Of a DNA stretch of 64,000 nucleotides, positions 21,451 through 33,315 are shown piece after piece. Origin of the DNA: Silene latifolia (Eukaryota; Streptophyta; Magnoliopsida; Caryophyllales; Caryophyllaceae). A program made the position numbers and the translations under genes. Each line of letters opens with the position of its first letter. Positions within the stretch are counted from its first letter, which is position 1. The notes beneath the pieces are model-generated. The model was given only the letters and a program-made list of their open reading frames with translations. It did not search any database and was not told where the DNA came from. The DNA lies in NCBI RefSeq assembly GCF_048544455.1, contig NC_133534.1, positions 86,395,637-86,459,636 of the forward strand. Reading direction: 5' to 3'.

Positions 21451-24400
21451 ATTAGTGCAAAACCCTTTGCATCCAATCAAATTTTGAAATTTGTCTTTAT
21501 TAGTGCAAAACCCTTTGCAACTAATCAAGCCCTTTTATTTTGGATTTTCATGGCTCTAAGCTTTATATTGAGTTGTGACTTAAACACTCTCATGTAAGTC
21601 ATATGTTCATTACTTTCTAGAAGTAATCAATTTGAATCAAACGATTTCTTTGTAAGTTATAAGCTCTTTACTTTCTTAAAAGTAGCATGAATCCATCATT
21701 TTTAACAAGTGATGAATTTTAACCTCCTAGGTTTTGAAGAAACAATGTCTCACACAAAACGTCTCATGTAGCCAAGAAAGACCAGTTTCTTGCGACAACG
21801 TTTTACACAAAACATCTCATGTAGCCAAGAAAGACCAGTTTCTTGCGACATAACATCTTGTGGCTCTTTGTGGCTCTTTGAATAATTTCTCCCACTCTGT
21901 CTTCAAAAATAAACTTGTATTTTAGAAAGATGACTTCATGAGCCGCTAACCCGTCGTACTCGTGATAATTGGAAAGGGAAAAATGAGCATTTGTTTCTTG
22001 TGAAAACTTACAAACATGGTACCCTTACCATTTCATATCTCATATGATTCGTTTTAGTGGAAAAATAATTTAGACAAAAATGATAAAAACCCCAAAAGGA
22101 TCAAGTAACTCAAAGTAACTTGATTGAAATCCAAACCATATCGAATAGCGTTTGATTTCTTATCCATCCACACATTATTTCATAATGCGTGCTAAGAGAG
22201 ATTAACTTGTGATACTATATCACATTTCCTTTGGCTTATATCAAAGTCTTCACTTTGATAATCCCATCACGACTAAATCGTGATTCCTTGAACTCTTGAA
22301 CTTCTTCAAAGATTTCTTTATTTACCTTATTAAGTGAACATATTAGTGTCAACTTAAATCGTTGGTAAAAGATAATGATCAACCTATTTTGGATCGATGA
22401 TATACAACCTCGATCACCTTTTCAACCAAAAGGCACGAGACATCTTGCTTTGAATACAAGATACACATATACCATTAACAATCTAATGGTTTCAAGAGTA
22501 CTCGATAACTCTTTGCGTTTATCATTCCAAAATTTAAGGTTTGATCTGGGTTACCAATTTGAGTCTTGCATCATCTTCATGATATATATTATTCTAGTTT
22601 GGTTTAGAATATATTCACCTTGATAATGGGCTAGCCATACATCAAATCGTGGTGTAAAGGGTCACAAAAGTGAAACCTCTTTTGTATCGTAACAAGCTTG
22701 TATTCTAATTTAGAGTTTATGTACTTAATAGTCACAATTAAGCACAACTCCAAACCCAAAACTAGATTTTGGTACACAATGACTCTTTCTCTCGACTTCA
22801 TTGTTGCTAGTCGTCATATTCTAATCATCCTATGTATCCAACATAATGATGAAAACCTCCACTGGTTTCTAATATTGACGAAGTCGTACTAGCAAAATTT
22901 ATGTTTAATCAAATAAACACTTAAAGAAGAAGATCCCATTAGATGTCCCACAACTAATTTGTTGATTCTTCAATAATTTGGGGTAGTTTCCTTTCTCGTG
23001 TCCAACATTTTAAGACAATGGAAACTTTATCGGTCGGGATTGATAGGTTTAGTATCGTCATTCTCAACAACTTTACTTTTAACATTACCTTGTATCAATT
23101 CCATTATAATCTTTACTTCTTGAACCTCGTCCTCATCTTAACAGTTTAAGAGAATGCTCCCACTCATTTCAATGAGTCTTTGCTTTGAGAAGCAAAATTG
23201 AATTCATGAAGATTACTCTTCATTTGTTCGTTTTAGTCTTAAAAACTTTCATTGAAGTGGTTGCGTTATTTTGGTCAATTACGAATTCTTGACAAAACTA
23301 ATTACCAAAACAATTTTATCGCTTCGATGTACTTAATTCATTTAAGTATATGAAACATAATCCATTGTAAGTAGATGTGTTAGTCTAGAATCAAAAACCT
23401 GTTTGATAATGAATAACATTAATCTATACTCCTTTCAAGAGATCCTTATCAATGGTTCATTTGAGGTTTTAGAAGCAAATTCATATTTTGTCTTTAGTTA
23501 CGATATTTTAATGGAGATTTGAATCAAAAAACGAAATGATATCGTATATGAATTGTGGTAAAGAAATAGAACAATATGATAACGGAATAGTGGAAAACAA
23601 AACATTCATCGTCATATTAATACTTGTAAACAAGTATAGCATTTACATAGTGACCTCTACCCAACTATGATAAATGATTCCAAGATCCAAATTCATATTA
23701 ACTTGGGCACGGGGTAGCCGATGAAACCCTTATCAATATAACTCGGTGGATTAACTCTTTAATCGATTCTACTTTTAGAACTCTCGGTCGATAAATTTAC
23801 TCTAATATTTATCTATAGCCCAAAACACATCAACAAGGGCACGGGGTAGCCGATGAAACCCTTATCAATTACTTTTGTTGAGTTCAATCCAAATTTCGAA
23901 TAAATGTGTCCATTATCCAAACCCACATTAACTTAGGCACGGGGTAGCCGATGAAACCCTCATCAACATGAATTCGGTGGATTAACATTTATCACCCACT
24001 TCCCCTACGTAACAAGGTTTGTACCTCGGGGTAGCCGAGTGCACTCCCTCGCGAAATAGGTTTTCATGGTTTCTACTATTTGGTAAGGCTATGTCTCAAT
24101 TAGTTGTTTTAGCGAGAGGTCATGTCAATTTATTATCTATCACGTTTTAAGTGAACTAAAGCGGTGAACTACGATAATTCGAATTGACACGGTCGATAAA
24201 CTCGATAAAATAACAATGCATGTTTAGTTATGGCGATTTAGCGATGCATGTGACATAAAATAAAATGCAAGCATAAAATAAATAAATCCTAGTATGGCCT
24301 TTCCTACAATAGAAAAACTATTAATCTATTACATATTCGGAAACCAACTCCATTGGTCCCTTGAACTTCGGTTGTGGCACGCATCTCGAGGTAACACCGT

Positions 24401-25778
24401 CTTTATGTATCGCCATTCTTGAAGTAATCCGTCTTTTGGAACTCCGGAATGAATAAAATTACATAATAAATTACATAATTTCCTATTATACATTTGTAAC
24501 TAAAATAAAATAAATCTATTAAATTACAAAACGGTGATACGAGATCACAATAAAAATTACAACCGAATCGATATTCCCATACATTTCGGGAAATACCAAT
24601 TAAAATCTAAGGCCATACTAAGTAAAATTACATAATTCAAAATTACATAAATTAAAATTATGACAATCATAAGAAAATGCAGCATTATATTATGTATGAA
24701 CATGCTCAATTTTTATGCTAAATCGCCCTATAATTAGCCAATATCGTATATTACTCGGTTTTTACGGATTTGCGTGATTTCAACATTTTATAATCACAAA
24801 AATGCACAAACTCATATTTATGCATAAGTTAATTACCCTAACCTCTTAGGACTCAAAATATAGTCTCCACTAGTAATTTGACCATAATTAACTTTTATTT
24901 ACAAAATTGTTCATAAAAGGACCAAAAATTACAAAAATAAGCTATTAAACTTCAAATAAATCCAAAAATTTCAAATAAATTCAAAATTTGAAATTTAAAT
25001 TCATGAACATTCTGGAAAAATTCCATGACACTCATAATGTTCAAAATCTTAGGTTAAAAATTCAAAATTTTTAGGAAAAACAATGTTGCGGTTTATCGAT
25101 ATTTAATAAAATAATCATAAAAACATGGAAAAATTATTTTCATTAACTTTTCAATTTTAGATCTGAAAAATATAATAAAATGCAACATTAGACGTTTTTC
25201 CTAAGTCATAGATTATGTTTTATTAATTTTCACTAATAATGTCACTATTTATGTCATTTTTCTTCAAAAATTCATAAATCATGCTAAAAGACTTCTTTAT
25301 AGCCAATTATTTTACATACATCTTGTAAAATTGCATGTGACAACATATAAATTTTCTATGACCAGATTCGAAATTTAACTCATATTAACCTATTTTTCTC
25401 TTAAATCCGAATTTAATAATGAAAAATTCATTTTTCGAGCATAACAAGTGCAAAAATTATGAAAATTTACAGGTTATCTCAAAATAATATATGTAACAAC
25501 ATATCCAAAAACCAAGTGAAAATTCGAAGTATAGCTAATTTTCGACCAAAAATGACATTTTTACTCATAAAATCACATTTAAATGTCATTATTATTAAAT
25601 ATGAACAATAAAAAACCGAAAAATTAACCAAAAAATCCTAAAACATTTTAGGACCAGAAATATTAACATGCATGTAATTATTTCGTGATATATCATAATA
25701 ACACAAATTTTACAAGTTTTATTTTGTTATTCATATAACTCGGAAAAACTTTTAACCAATTTGCATGCAAACAACCGT
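21451..25778 (-). other. Degenerate interior of Cop-1 (integrase, protease, gag expected; leader)
   Basis: Integrase, protease and gag should lie here, but I can read no motif with confidence. From about 24400 to 25778 the sequence is very AT-rich and is probably leader. A 25-bp repeat cluster is annotated at 23706-23960. Confidence 0.4.
23706..23960 (-). repeat. GGCACGGGGTAGCCGATGAA repeat, 3 copies plus a partial
   Basis: Identical or nearly identical 25-bp blocks occur at 23706-23730, 23838-23862 and 23936-23960. A diverged piece lies near 24027. Flanks also share ACTCGGTGGATTAAC. Spacing is 132 and 98 bp, so this is a degenerate long-period array. Confidence 0.75.
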
Positions 25779-25793
25779 GGCTCTTGATACCGA
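25779..25793 (-). other. PBS-like site of Cop-1
   Basis: The minus strand reads CGGTATCAAGAGCCA next to the 5' LTR. It differs from the standard TGGTATCAGAGC by small changes, similar to variants seen in copia elements. Confidence 0.6.
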
Positions 25794-25794
25794 T

Positions 25795-27066
25795 TGAAAG
25801 AAATGTAGATTCATATACATTATAACATACTCTTATATGTCTAATAATTTGTCATAAAATTAATAACGGAACTTATGCATGCAAACAATAAAATGAATAG
25901 AGGAGAAATCATGTCCTTACATGGTAAATTTCGGCTATTAGGGCACAAGAGAGATCACCTTTCTCTTCTTGTTCTTGAGCTTATTCCAATGGAAGAACAA
26001 AGATCTAAGAGTAAGATCTCTCCCTAAGTATTATACCCAAGGCTCCTCTTAATTTAATTAATATTACAAAACTAGTATAATATTAATTATAGTAGAAAAA
26101 TGGAACCAAAAATATTTATAAACACTTATGTTATTTTCGGTTTTTAGAGAGATGATGAGGAGGATTTTATTCTCTCTAAAACTTGTATTTTGGATGAGTT
26201 GAATGAATGAAAATAATACACTACCTTTAGTATATTATTAGGCAAAATTTAAAGAAAAACAATGATCACTTTTCTCTTCTCAAAACCGTGTAAGAGGAGG
26301 CAATAGGGGAGCCAATGCATGAAGATTTTGTTCTTCACAAGGAACAATAGCCTTGCATGGCTAGGTGGCTTTTTAATCATTGTGTTTTCCACTAATTACA
26401 AATAACATATAATTAGCTTAATCTCTTCTAATTTTCGGCCCATATGATAATATGGAATCCATATTATTTTTGTCAATTGTCTATATGTTACATGTCACAT
26501 GTCACATATATTTGTTATGTAATTTTTATCATATTAAAAATCAACGTATTAATAAAATACGTCACATACAAAAATTGACTTAGTAATTTCATAATTACTT
26601 GTGCCAAAAATATTTTACCATTTATAAATCACAACAGATTGTATTTATAACAGTTCATTCAAATTTAATTGTTACATTAAACAATTTATTTCATCCGAGT
26701 AATTATACAATTTAATTACTCAGACCGTATCTTATTTAATCACATTTCAATATGATACGTAAATTTTACTTCCAAAATCGTCCGTCAATTTTCAAGTAAT
26801 TTAATTAACTCGTAACATTATACGATTAATTAAATAATCAATTAAGAGGGTTGCCCTTTAGGTATGACCTAGGGGGTCAACTGATCACCACCGTCACACG
26901 ACAGTAATGTCAAACTCTAGTAAGCCAATCATTACCGATATATGTTGACCAGTTGACAGTAACAATATTACTTCCCAATTGTATTCATTTTAATGAGACT
27001 TAAACATGTGATCATCATGATCAATAGTTGTGATCGCATTATTGTCGGAGGACACATATTCCAACA
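25795..27066 (-). repeat. 5' LTR of Cop-1
   Basis: See the partner at 18253-19526. It shares TG...CA ends, a TATTTATA box near 26113-26120 and the same AT-rich body. Confidence 0.9.
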
Positions 27067-27354
27067 AATAAATGATAAGATATTGATATGAATTAATGGA
27101 ATTAGAGTTGTGGAGCTATGGGAAAATAAACAAATGACTAAAGAGTTAGGTAGAAAGCGAAAGGAGATGAATTATTAATTTGTATTATTGAGTAAAAAGG
27201 GGGAAAGAGGGATGGAAGTAAGTTGAGAGAACGTTGACCGGAGTTAAGGAGCATGAAGGTAGGAAATTATGGAAATGTACGATAGCCTCACCAAAGGGTG
27301 TGAGTTAATGGTTATATAGGAGAGCAGGACGACGTGTTAACCGTGAGTTTCGAG

Positions 27355-28017
27355 TAGAGCTGATCATGGGCCGGGCCTATGCGGGTTTGGGCCGGGCCGG
27401 GATGAAAAAAATGGCCCACATGTGCGGGTTGGGCCGGACCGGGCCAAATGAGAGGGCCTATTTAGCGAGCCCAAGCCCAGCCTTTATGGGCTAAATCGGG
27501 CTTTTGGGCCTAAATGGGCTTTTCAGGCCCTAAAATTTACGACTTACCGAACGAGATAAGTAGTATAATACCTTCAACTAGTACTTTAAAAGTGCACTTA
27601 GTATAAAAAATCGTACAAAGTATGATGAAGTACATATGAATTAATCTTCAAAAATGGAATAAAAGACAATCATCGACACATTATAATGCTTAATCATATC
27701 TAGTAGATATGATTTATGATACGTAAACATCGCTTTTAAATCTCAATAAATATATACATGAGTTTATAAGGAATTATATATAAAATTTACGCTACTTACA
27801 CAGATTTTATAACAAAAATATTCCTTAATAATAAATATGGGCCGGGTCGGGCCAAAATTTGGGCCAAACGCTTAGCCCAAACCCGGCCCAAAAGTACATT
27901 GGGCTTTTTTGGGCCGGCCCATGGGCTTTTTGGGGCCAAAATAAAAGGCCCAAGCCCTTCAAAAAAGCAGGCTGGGCTGGGCCGGGCCAATGGGCTTGGG
28001 CCATTTGATCATCTCTA
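27355..28017 (+). mobile_element. hAT-like non-autonomous DNA transposon (663 bp)
   Basis: It is flanked by a perfect 8-bp TSD gtttcgag (27347-27354 and 28018-28025). Terminal inverted repeats are TAGAGCTGATCA and TAGAGATGATCA (11 of 12 match). Both ends carry dense GGGCC/GGCCC runs that can pair over more than 100 bp, around an AT-rich centre. No transposase is present. The 8-bp TSD and TIR style point to hAT. Strand is arbitrary. Confidence 0.8.
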
Positions 28018-28025
28018 GTTTCGAG

Positions 28026-30083
28026 GTATTAAGTGAGTATGAAGCTTGTAGAGTGTTTGCACGACCTGAGATTTTGGTGGAAAGTTAGGTAAGGATATGA
28101 TAAAGGATAGAATTGAGAATAATGTTAAGGTAGATTTTGTTGATGGATTGAATGTTCGTTATTTGGGATGATAAATAAAGGGAGGAAACGGATTTTTATA
28201 TTAAGAAGTGATAGTAAGAGAGTAATCACATGAAGGATGTTGGCGTCATAGTATTGTCACTAGTGGTCGAGGATGATGTTACTTTAGGGAAGTTAGCTGT
28301 CCTAATGAGGTTGATCTTGTGGAGGTGATTAGTATGTTTGGTTGTGAGGGAGTATAAGATGTAGATATATGAGGTGCTCGCTGGAAGTTGAGCAATAATG
28401 TTATGGCTACATTTGCCGGAGGGGTGATAATTGCGTGTATGAGAGGATATGTTATGAAAGGCACCTGAGTTAAGTCGGGATGAGAGGTATTCATTGTCAA
28501 GTGGTAACTTACGTGATCATGATTGGCTACATAAATTCGCTTATGGGTCCATGAGGTGTGTAAAACTTTGTGTGAGGTCCTGGCCTCACGAGTAATAGTG
28601 TGGAATGTGTGTTCTGCGTCATATGTTATAATCATATGTGTATGTATGGTATCTATAAGTAATGGTGTGAGATTCCGGTCTCAAGAGTCATGTCATGGAT
28701 AATATTTATAAGGTTGATATTTGTGATTCCGTCTAATATGCTGCGTCGTGATCTGGTAGAGCAATTTTAAGACAGTCTTGTGGTCAAGGAAGTGGTGCTC
28801 AGTCAGTGTTATAAGATTGTAAAGTTGTGATGGCTATCGATGTGGTTGTTGTGTACTGTGCTCGGTAATTCGTGTTGTGATACGAGTATTTTGGTGTTGT
28901 CATAGATTGTTGTTTGTTTACTGCTATCTCTGGTCAGTGTCGGTCGGAGCATATAGACTGTTGTGTTGTTTCCCGATGATTCTTTAGTTTTTATAGAGTA
29001 CGATATGAAAGAGAGTTGGGTATGGTAAAGTAATATTCTGTTAATGGGACACAGTTGTGAGAGGTTGTTGGAATACTTTTAATCTTGTGTTAGATGAGGC
29101 ATTGGTGGACATAGTTGTGGAAGGAAATAGTGGAACATGTGTAGTATTGAACTTGAAACTACAGGTGGTTTAGCGCCTTTTCTTGGGACAGTGAGTACAG
29201 AGTTTTGGGACTTAGTATCATGTCGAGTCAAGGGTGAGTTTTTTTGGTAATAAAAGAGATGAACTTGAGAAACTAATGTGAGTGTGTAACAATTGTGGAT
29301 TGTGAGTTAAGATCGTGGAGATGAGTGTATAATTATACAGAAGTATGTTGTTTTGCGGAAATGTGGAAGAGATGGAGTGGTGGTTATATTGAGGATTTTA
29401 TGATATATGTTATGTGAGTACAAACAATTGGAGGCACGAGAGCTGCTAGAGTAAGAGAACCTTGGATATAGGAATAGATGTAGTAGGTGTCGAGGCTATA
29501 GGCGGATATCGTTGACATGCGGTCATGATGAGGATAATGAGAAGATATATAGTTATGGATCTAGTATTAGTGAGTTACGAGGACGTAACATTTATCTTAA
29601 GAGGAGTAGGATGCGACAAGAGAGTTTGATGGTCATACAGGTTGCAATTGGAAGTTTGAGTGTTGGTATAGAATAAGGATGGATTTGTGTGATGGTCGAT
29701 TTTATTACAGGTTATGGCAGTGCTCGTAGTAGTATGAGGTTAGGAGTGTGAGTATACTTCGATAGTGTTAACGGATTGTGTGATGATGTTTATGTGTGTG
29801 AGTAAACTTCGAGGACGAAGTTCGTTTTAAGGGTGGTAGAATGTAACATTCCATTTTGATGGTTGATCTTGTTTGGTGGATTGTCTTGGTAATTGAGGAT
29901 GTTAGTGAGCGTTATGAACTAAGATAGAGTTGGCAACATTTAGGTTGTGGGTACCCAATAGTATTAGGGAGTTAGTATTGGGAGGCTATGCTATAGTCGA
30001 GACGATATCGTGAGCCAGGTTGTGGAAGGAAGAGTGGTTGGTGGAGTTAGTGTTAGGTGTCCATGTTTTATAGGTTGGGTTGG
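28026..30083 (+). other. Tek-A 3' interior, no readable ORF
   Basis: Pol should lie here but no RT, RNase H or integrase motif is readable. The GT-rich plus strand gives many stops. Confidence 0.5.
29805..29850 (+). other. Upstream PPT-like block in Tek-A
   Basis: The hairpin AACTTCGAGGACGAAGTT at 29805-29822 is followed by TTTTAAGGGTGG and then GAATGTAACATTCC. This copies the arrangement expected at a Tekay PPT/3' LTR junction, but it lies about 280 bp before the real one. Confidence 0.55.
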
Positions 30084-30130
30084 AACTTCGGGGACGAAGT
30101 TATTTTTAAGGGGGGGGGGGGGGGGAAGAC
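30084..30130 (+). other. PPT hairpin and polypurine tract of Tek-A
   Basis: The palindrome AACTTCGGGGACGAAGTT (30084-30101) is followed by TTTTTAA, a run of 16 G and AAGAC, then the LTR start TGTAATATT. Tek-C has the same hairpin at its PPT (45946-45963). Confidence 0.8.
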
Positions 30131-31673
30131 TGTAATATTACGGATTTTCATAAGCTAGGTACTCGACCGAGTAGAGCCTACTTGGCCGAGTAGTGCTAAT
30201 TGTGTATTCTGTTTTGGTTCTGCCGAGGAATACTCGGCCGAGTATGATGAATACTCGACCGAGTAGAGGATACTCGGCCGAGTATACTCTTTACTCGGCC
30301 GAGTATCCGGTCTGGCGAGTAATATTTCAGCGGTTTGATGCGGGAGTGTTTAGGGTTATTTAATATTAAGAATTAGTTTCTAAACGTCATTTCAACCCTA
30401 ATCATTTTACGATTTCTCTAATCACTCCCTAATTATTCCCTAATCCTCCATTGTGTGTGTGCAATCATCGTAGTTCTTGCATTCAATCCATCATTCTACT
30501 GTTGGTAAGTCCTTGTTCTCCATGTCATTCATGTTCTTCTAGGGTTTGTCTTTATTCATGAATTGGGGGAAATGGGGTTTTACAGTTAGTGATTAGAATT
30601 ATATGATTGTTGTTGTAGGTGACGATGTGGTAATTGTTATGCATTTGTATGGTTGATTGCAGCGTAAGCGGATTGCAAAAAAGGTAGAGTTTCCCTACTC
30701 AGTTACTGTTAATTGATTTAAGGTTGTGCTAGTGTTGTAATTGTGGTTATCTGCTGATCATCGGAGTATGGGTGTTGTGATGGCGGTGGTGATGTGGTTA
30801 TGTTGTGACGTTTGTGGTGTTGTGATAGTTGTGATGCTGTGTGTGATTGTGGTGGAGTCACTTGCGGGAGTGGCTTCACACCCTAGTTCGCCCTCCGTGG
30901 AACCTGTCACGGGAGGGGATTTGCACATTAAGGGACAGGGATTGTTAATCGCTCGTTGATGAGCTGGACTAGGTGGGGATGGGCTGCGGTCACCCACTAG
31001 CGGCAAGGATTACCTGTTGCGATGGGTAATCTGGCAGGGCTACACACTTCGGTGTGTAGTCGGTTACTGTGTGAGATCGGGAGACCGGGGATGGAGGATG
31101 ATCAGCCGGTTACATTATTTGTTTGTCTTATCTTGATTGAACGGTACTGACCCCGTTGTTGTTGTTTTGTAAAACCTGCGGTGATCCATTCAGGGATGGT
31201 GAGCAGATTATGTGATACGTGCATTTTATATAGTCTTTTTAGCCTATTTTATGCACGTATTTCTATGCTTTTATCGTGGTTTTATGCTACGAAATGCCCC
31301 GAATATGCTACTTTGGTTTGTTTTGTCCTAATTGCAGGAATGAACCGGAAAGTAGTGAAATCAAGCCTTTTACCGTCCGTTTAGCATGCATTTGTAGGAA
31401 GAGTGAATTTGGAGCGGGAATGTAGCTATCTTGAGATGCGCAAAGAAGAAAGATAGCTAGGCGAGCAAAGGAAGAACTTTAAATTGCTAATGCCTAATTT
31501 GAAGAGCTATATCTCTAGTTCTACAAAAGATATTTTGGTGATTCCAATTGGAGATGAAAGCTTGTCCTCTTAATTTTCCAATGCCACTGGAATCACCCTG
31601 TTTGCCCAAGTAACGAAGAAATGGCAGCCGTTTGAATTTCAGTGCGCGAAGCAGGAAATTGTGCGCTGGAAAG

Positions 31674-31780
31674 TACTCGATCGAGTAGAATTATGCTCGA
31701 TCGAGTCCTTTTCTACTTGATCGAGTAGTTGCACTTATTGATTTACTCGATCGAGTGGTTATTCCACTCGATCGAGTGGT
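31674..31780 (+). repeat. CTCGATCGAG palindrome array in the solo LTR
   Basis: Five copies of (T)ACTCGATCGAGT(A/G), one with TTGATCGAG, lie within 110 bp. It is the same motif as in the Tekay elements, although this LTR belongs to a different lineage. Confidence 0.85.
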
Positions 31781-31845
31781 TTCGCTGATGGGTTGGGCTT
31801 TTTAGCTTTAATTCCGTCAATTAGGTTAATAAATCCTATTTTTCT

Positions 31846-31853
31846 TATAAATA
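31846..31853 (+). promoter_or_regulatory. TATA box in solo LTR
   Basis: TATAAATA in the context CTTATAAATAGGAG, followed about 50 bp later by the probable start of R. Confidence 0.55.
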
Positions 31854-33300
31854 GGAGTAGGACATCATTGTAAACCCTCTTTCCCTTTTCATCTGACACT
31901 GTCAGACGTTACTTTGCTCTATCATTGTTACTGTTACTTTGTTCTCAATTTCCTGATTAATTTCAGTAATTCTTTCTTCCCTTTTCTCTCTTTAATTTAA
32001 TGTTTATTATTCCTTCTTCTGTATTTCTTGTTCTTACTTATTCCATGTCTAGCTAATTCCCCTTAATATTTTAGGATTAGGGAAGCCGTGGTAGCAATAT
32101 GTTAGGACCAATTTAATTAGATTAGTCTTGCGATAAGAATTGTTTTAGGCAATATAATTGTTATCTGGTTGAATGTATGCATGCAGGAGACCAATTTATC
32201 TAGTTAACCCCGACCTGGATCGAAAGATTGGAAGGGAAGGCTTGCTTAATTACAATAGTTGATACCTAATTAGGGCGAAAGCTAAGTTAGGAGACCCTAG
32301 GGCGGTTTAAGGACCGAAAGGTGACGACCATAGCTCTTCTTATCAACAGTTTAATTGACTCAGTTGACCCGATAGTGTAGCTGCCACGGTAGACCGACTC
32401 CTAGCATATTCCTCTCCCTTATCTGTTAATTTCTCTCTTTCCTTTACCCCTTGCTTTAATCTCTTAGTCTAGTCAAAATATTTCAAACCCCCAATAGTGA
32501 CATTAGACAGATAGAATAGACAAGTAGATAGTAAACCGCCTCCCTGTGGAGATCGACCCTACTTACCGCTAACTTCTGTTAGTAGTAATTTAGGTATTTT
32601 ATTTTTGGTACATAACGACCATATCATTATGATAGGTAATGCAGATGTTTAGCTACGGGACAGTCATGGGGAGTCATCACTCGAGTCTAGCTTCCGCCGT
32701 CAAGAGACTTAGCTTGCATTCTTTGTAGCTGTTAGACCTTTCACAGTTATACTTTGGTTTAGTGTTGGAAACATGTAATCACTAACTCTTTATACTTTAA
32801 TAATGATTGTTTGGAATTGGTAACTTTGATATACTAACCTCGGGAAACCGAGATGGTAACAGCCTTTCATGCTAGGGTAGTCCTTGGTAAGGTACCTTGG
32901 TATGAGGGGGTGTTACATCTACAATATACAAACAACGATAACTTCCTTTCCATGTTTCTAATAAGCCACGTTATAAATCAACTATCATGCAGTTCATGTA
33001 TTCAATCAACGACATATATACTCATATCATCATCATCTCTCACCACACATCTCCTATCTCCACATGCATGCATCCACCAATTCATACAACACATTACTAT
33101 ATAGATACACAACACACAAGGTAAACACATAGCGATCACAACACACCCCATAGTGACCGGTTCAAAGTTGTAGGGCGAGATCGCGACTTTAGGACATCTC
33201 CCAAGTCTTTGCATTAGCTCCTAACAACTCCTACTCGGGTTCATTTTAGTTTGACTACCTATGTTCATTAGGTTCGTTGGTTACAGGTTTCAAGATCGTC

Positions 33301-33312
33301 GCTCTGATACCA
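33301..33312 (-). other. Primer-binding site of Tek-B (tRNA-iMet type)
   Basis: The minus strand reads TGGTATCAGAGC three bases after the LTR end. Confidence 0.85.
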
Positions 33313-33315
33313 CTT

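Larger units (their letters stand above)
18253..27066 (-). mobile_element. Cop-1: Ty1/copia element with near-identical LTRs and degenerate pol
   Basis: The two LTRs (18253-19526 and 25795-27066, 1274 and 1272 bp) are almost identical. The TSD is aataa at 18248-18252 and 27067-27071. Minus orientation is shown by the LTR start TGTTGGAATATGTGTCC, the PPT AAGTGGGAGAT just before the 3' LTR and a PBS-like CGGTATCAAGAGCC after the 5' LTR. This end structure is typical of plant copia elements. The 6.3 kb interior has no sense ORF of 60 codons or more, but an RT relic is readable. Confidence 0.9.
31213..32626 (+). mobile_element. Solo LTR of an Athila-like element (1414 bp)
   Basis: It starts TGATACGTGCATTTTAT and ends CATATCA, flanked by the 5-bp TSD ttatg (31208-31212 and 32627-32631). 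The CTCCCTGTGGAGATCGACC phrase near the 3' end is typical of Athila-type LTRs. No PBS, interior or second LTR is present, so it is the product of LTR-LTR recombination. It carries CTCGATCGAG palindromes at 31674-31780 and a TATA box at 31846-31853. Confidence 0.8.
15096..32917 (+). mobile_element. Tek-A: chromovirus-type (Tekay-like) LTR element with decayed or non-coding interior, carrying three insertions
   Basis: LTRs at 15096-16465 and 30131-32917 (the latter minus the nested solo LTR) are 1370 and 1368 bp and very similar. The TSD is tctac at 15091-15095 and 32918-32922. The PBS is the initiator tRNA-Met type, and a polypurine tract precedes the 3' LTR. Without nested insertions the interior is about 4.8 kb, yet no open frame of 60 or more sense codons is present. 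It must be a long-dead copy or a non-autonomous derivative. The LTR plan, including TACTCG(A/G)CCGAGTA motifs and TGTAATA...GTGTTACA ends, matches Tek-B and Tek-C. Confidence 0.85.
30131..32917 (+). repeat. 3' LTR of Tek-A, split by a solo LTR
   Basis: It is collinear with 15096-16465 except for the insertion at 31213-32626 and its TSD. It ends GGGGGTGTTACA and is followed by the TSD tctac. Confidence 0.9.

Noticed and set aside
27796..27990. ORF in the GGGCC-rich hAT end
   Set aside because: Its codons only translate the GGGCC repeat; no sign of protein selection.
30741..31006. Overlapping ORFs on both strands in the Tek-A 3' LTR
   Set aside because: The 5' LTR lacks an equivalent open frame, so this is chance in GT-rich LTR sequence.
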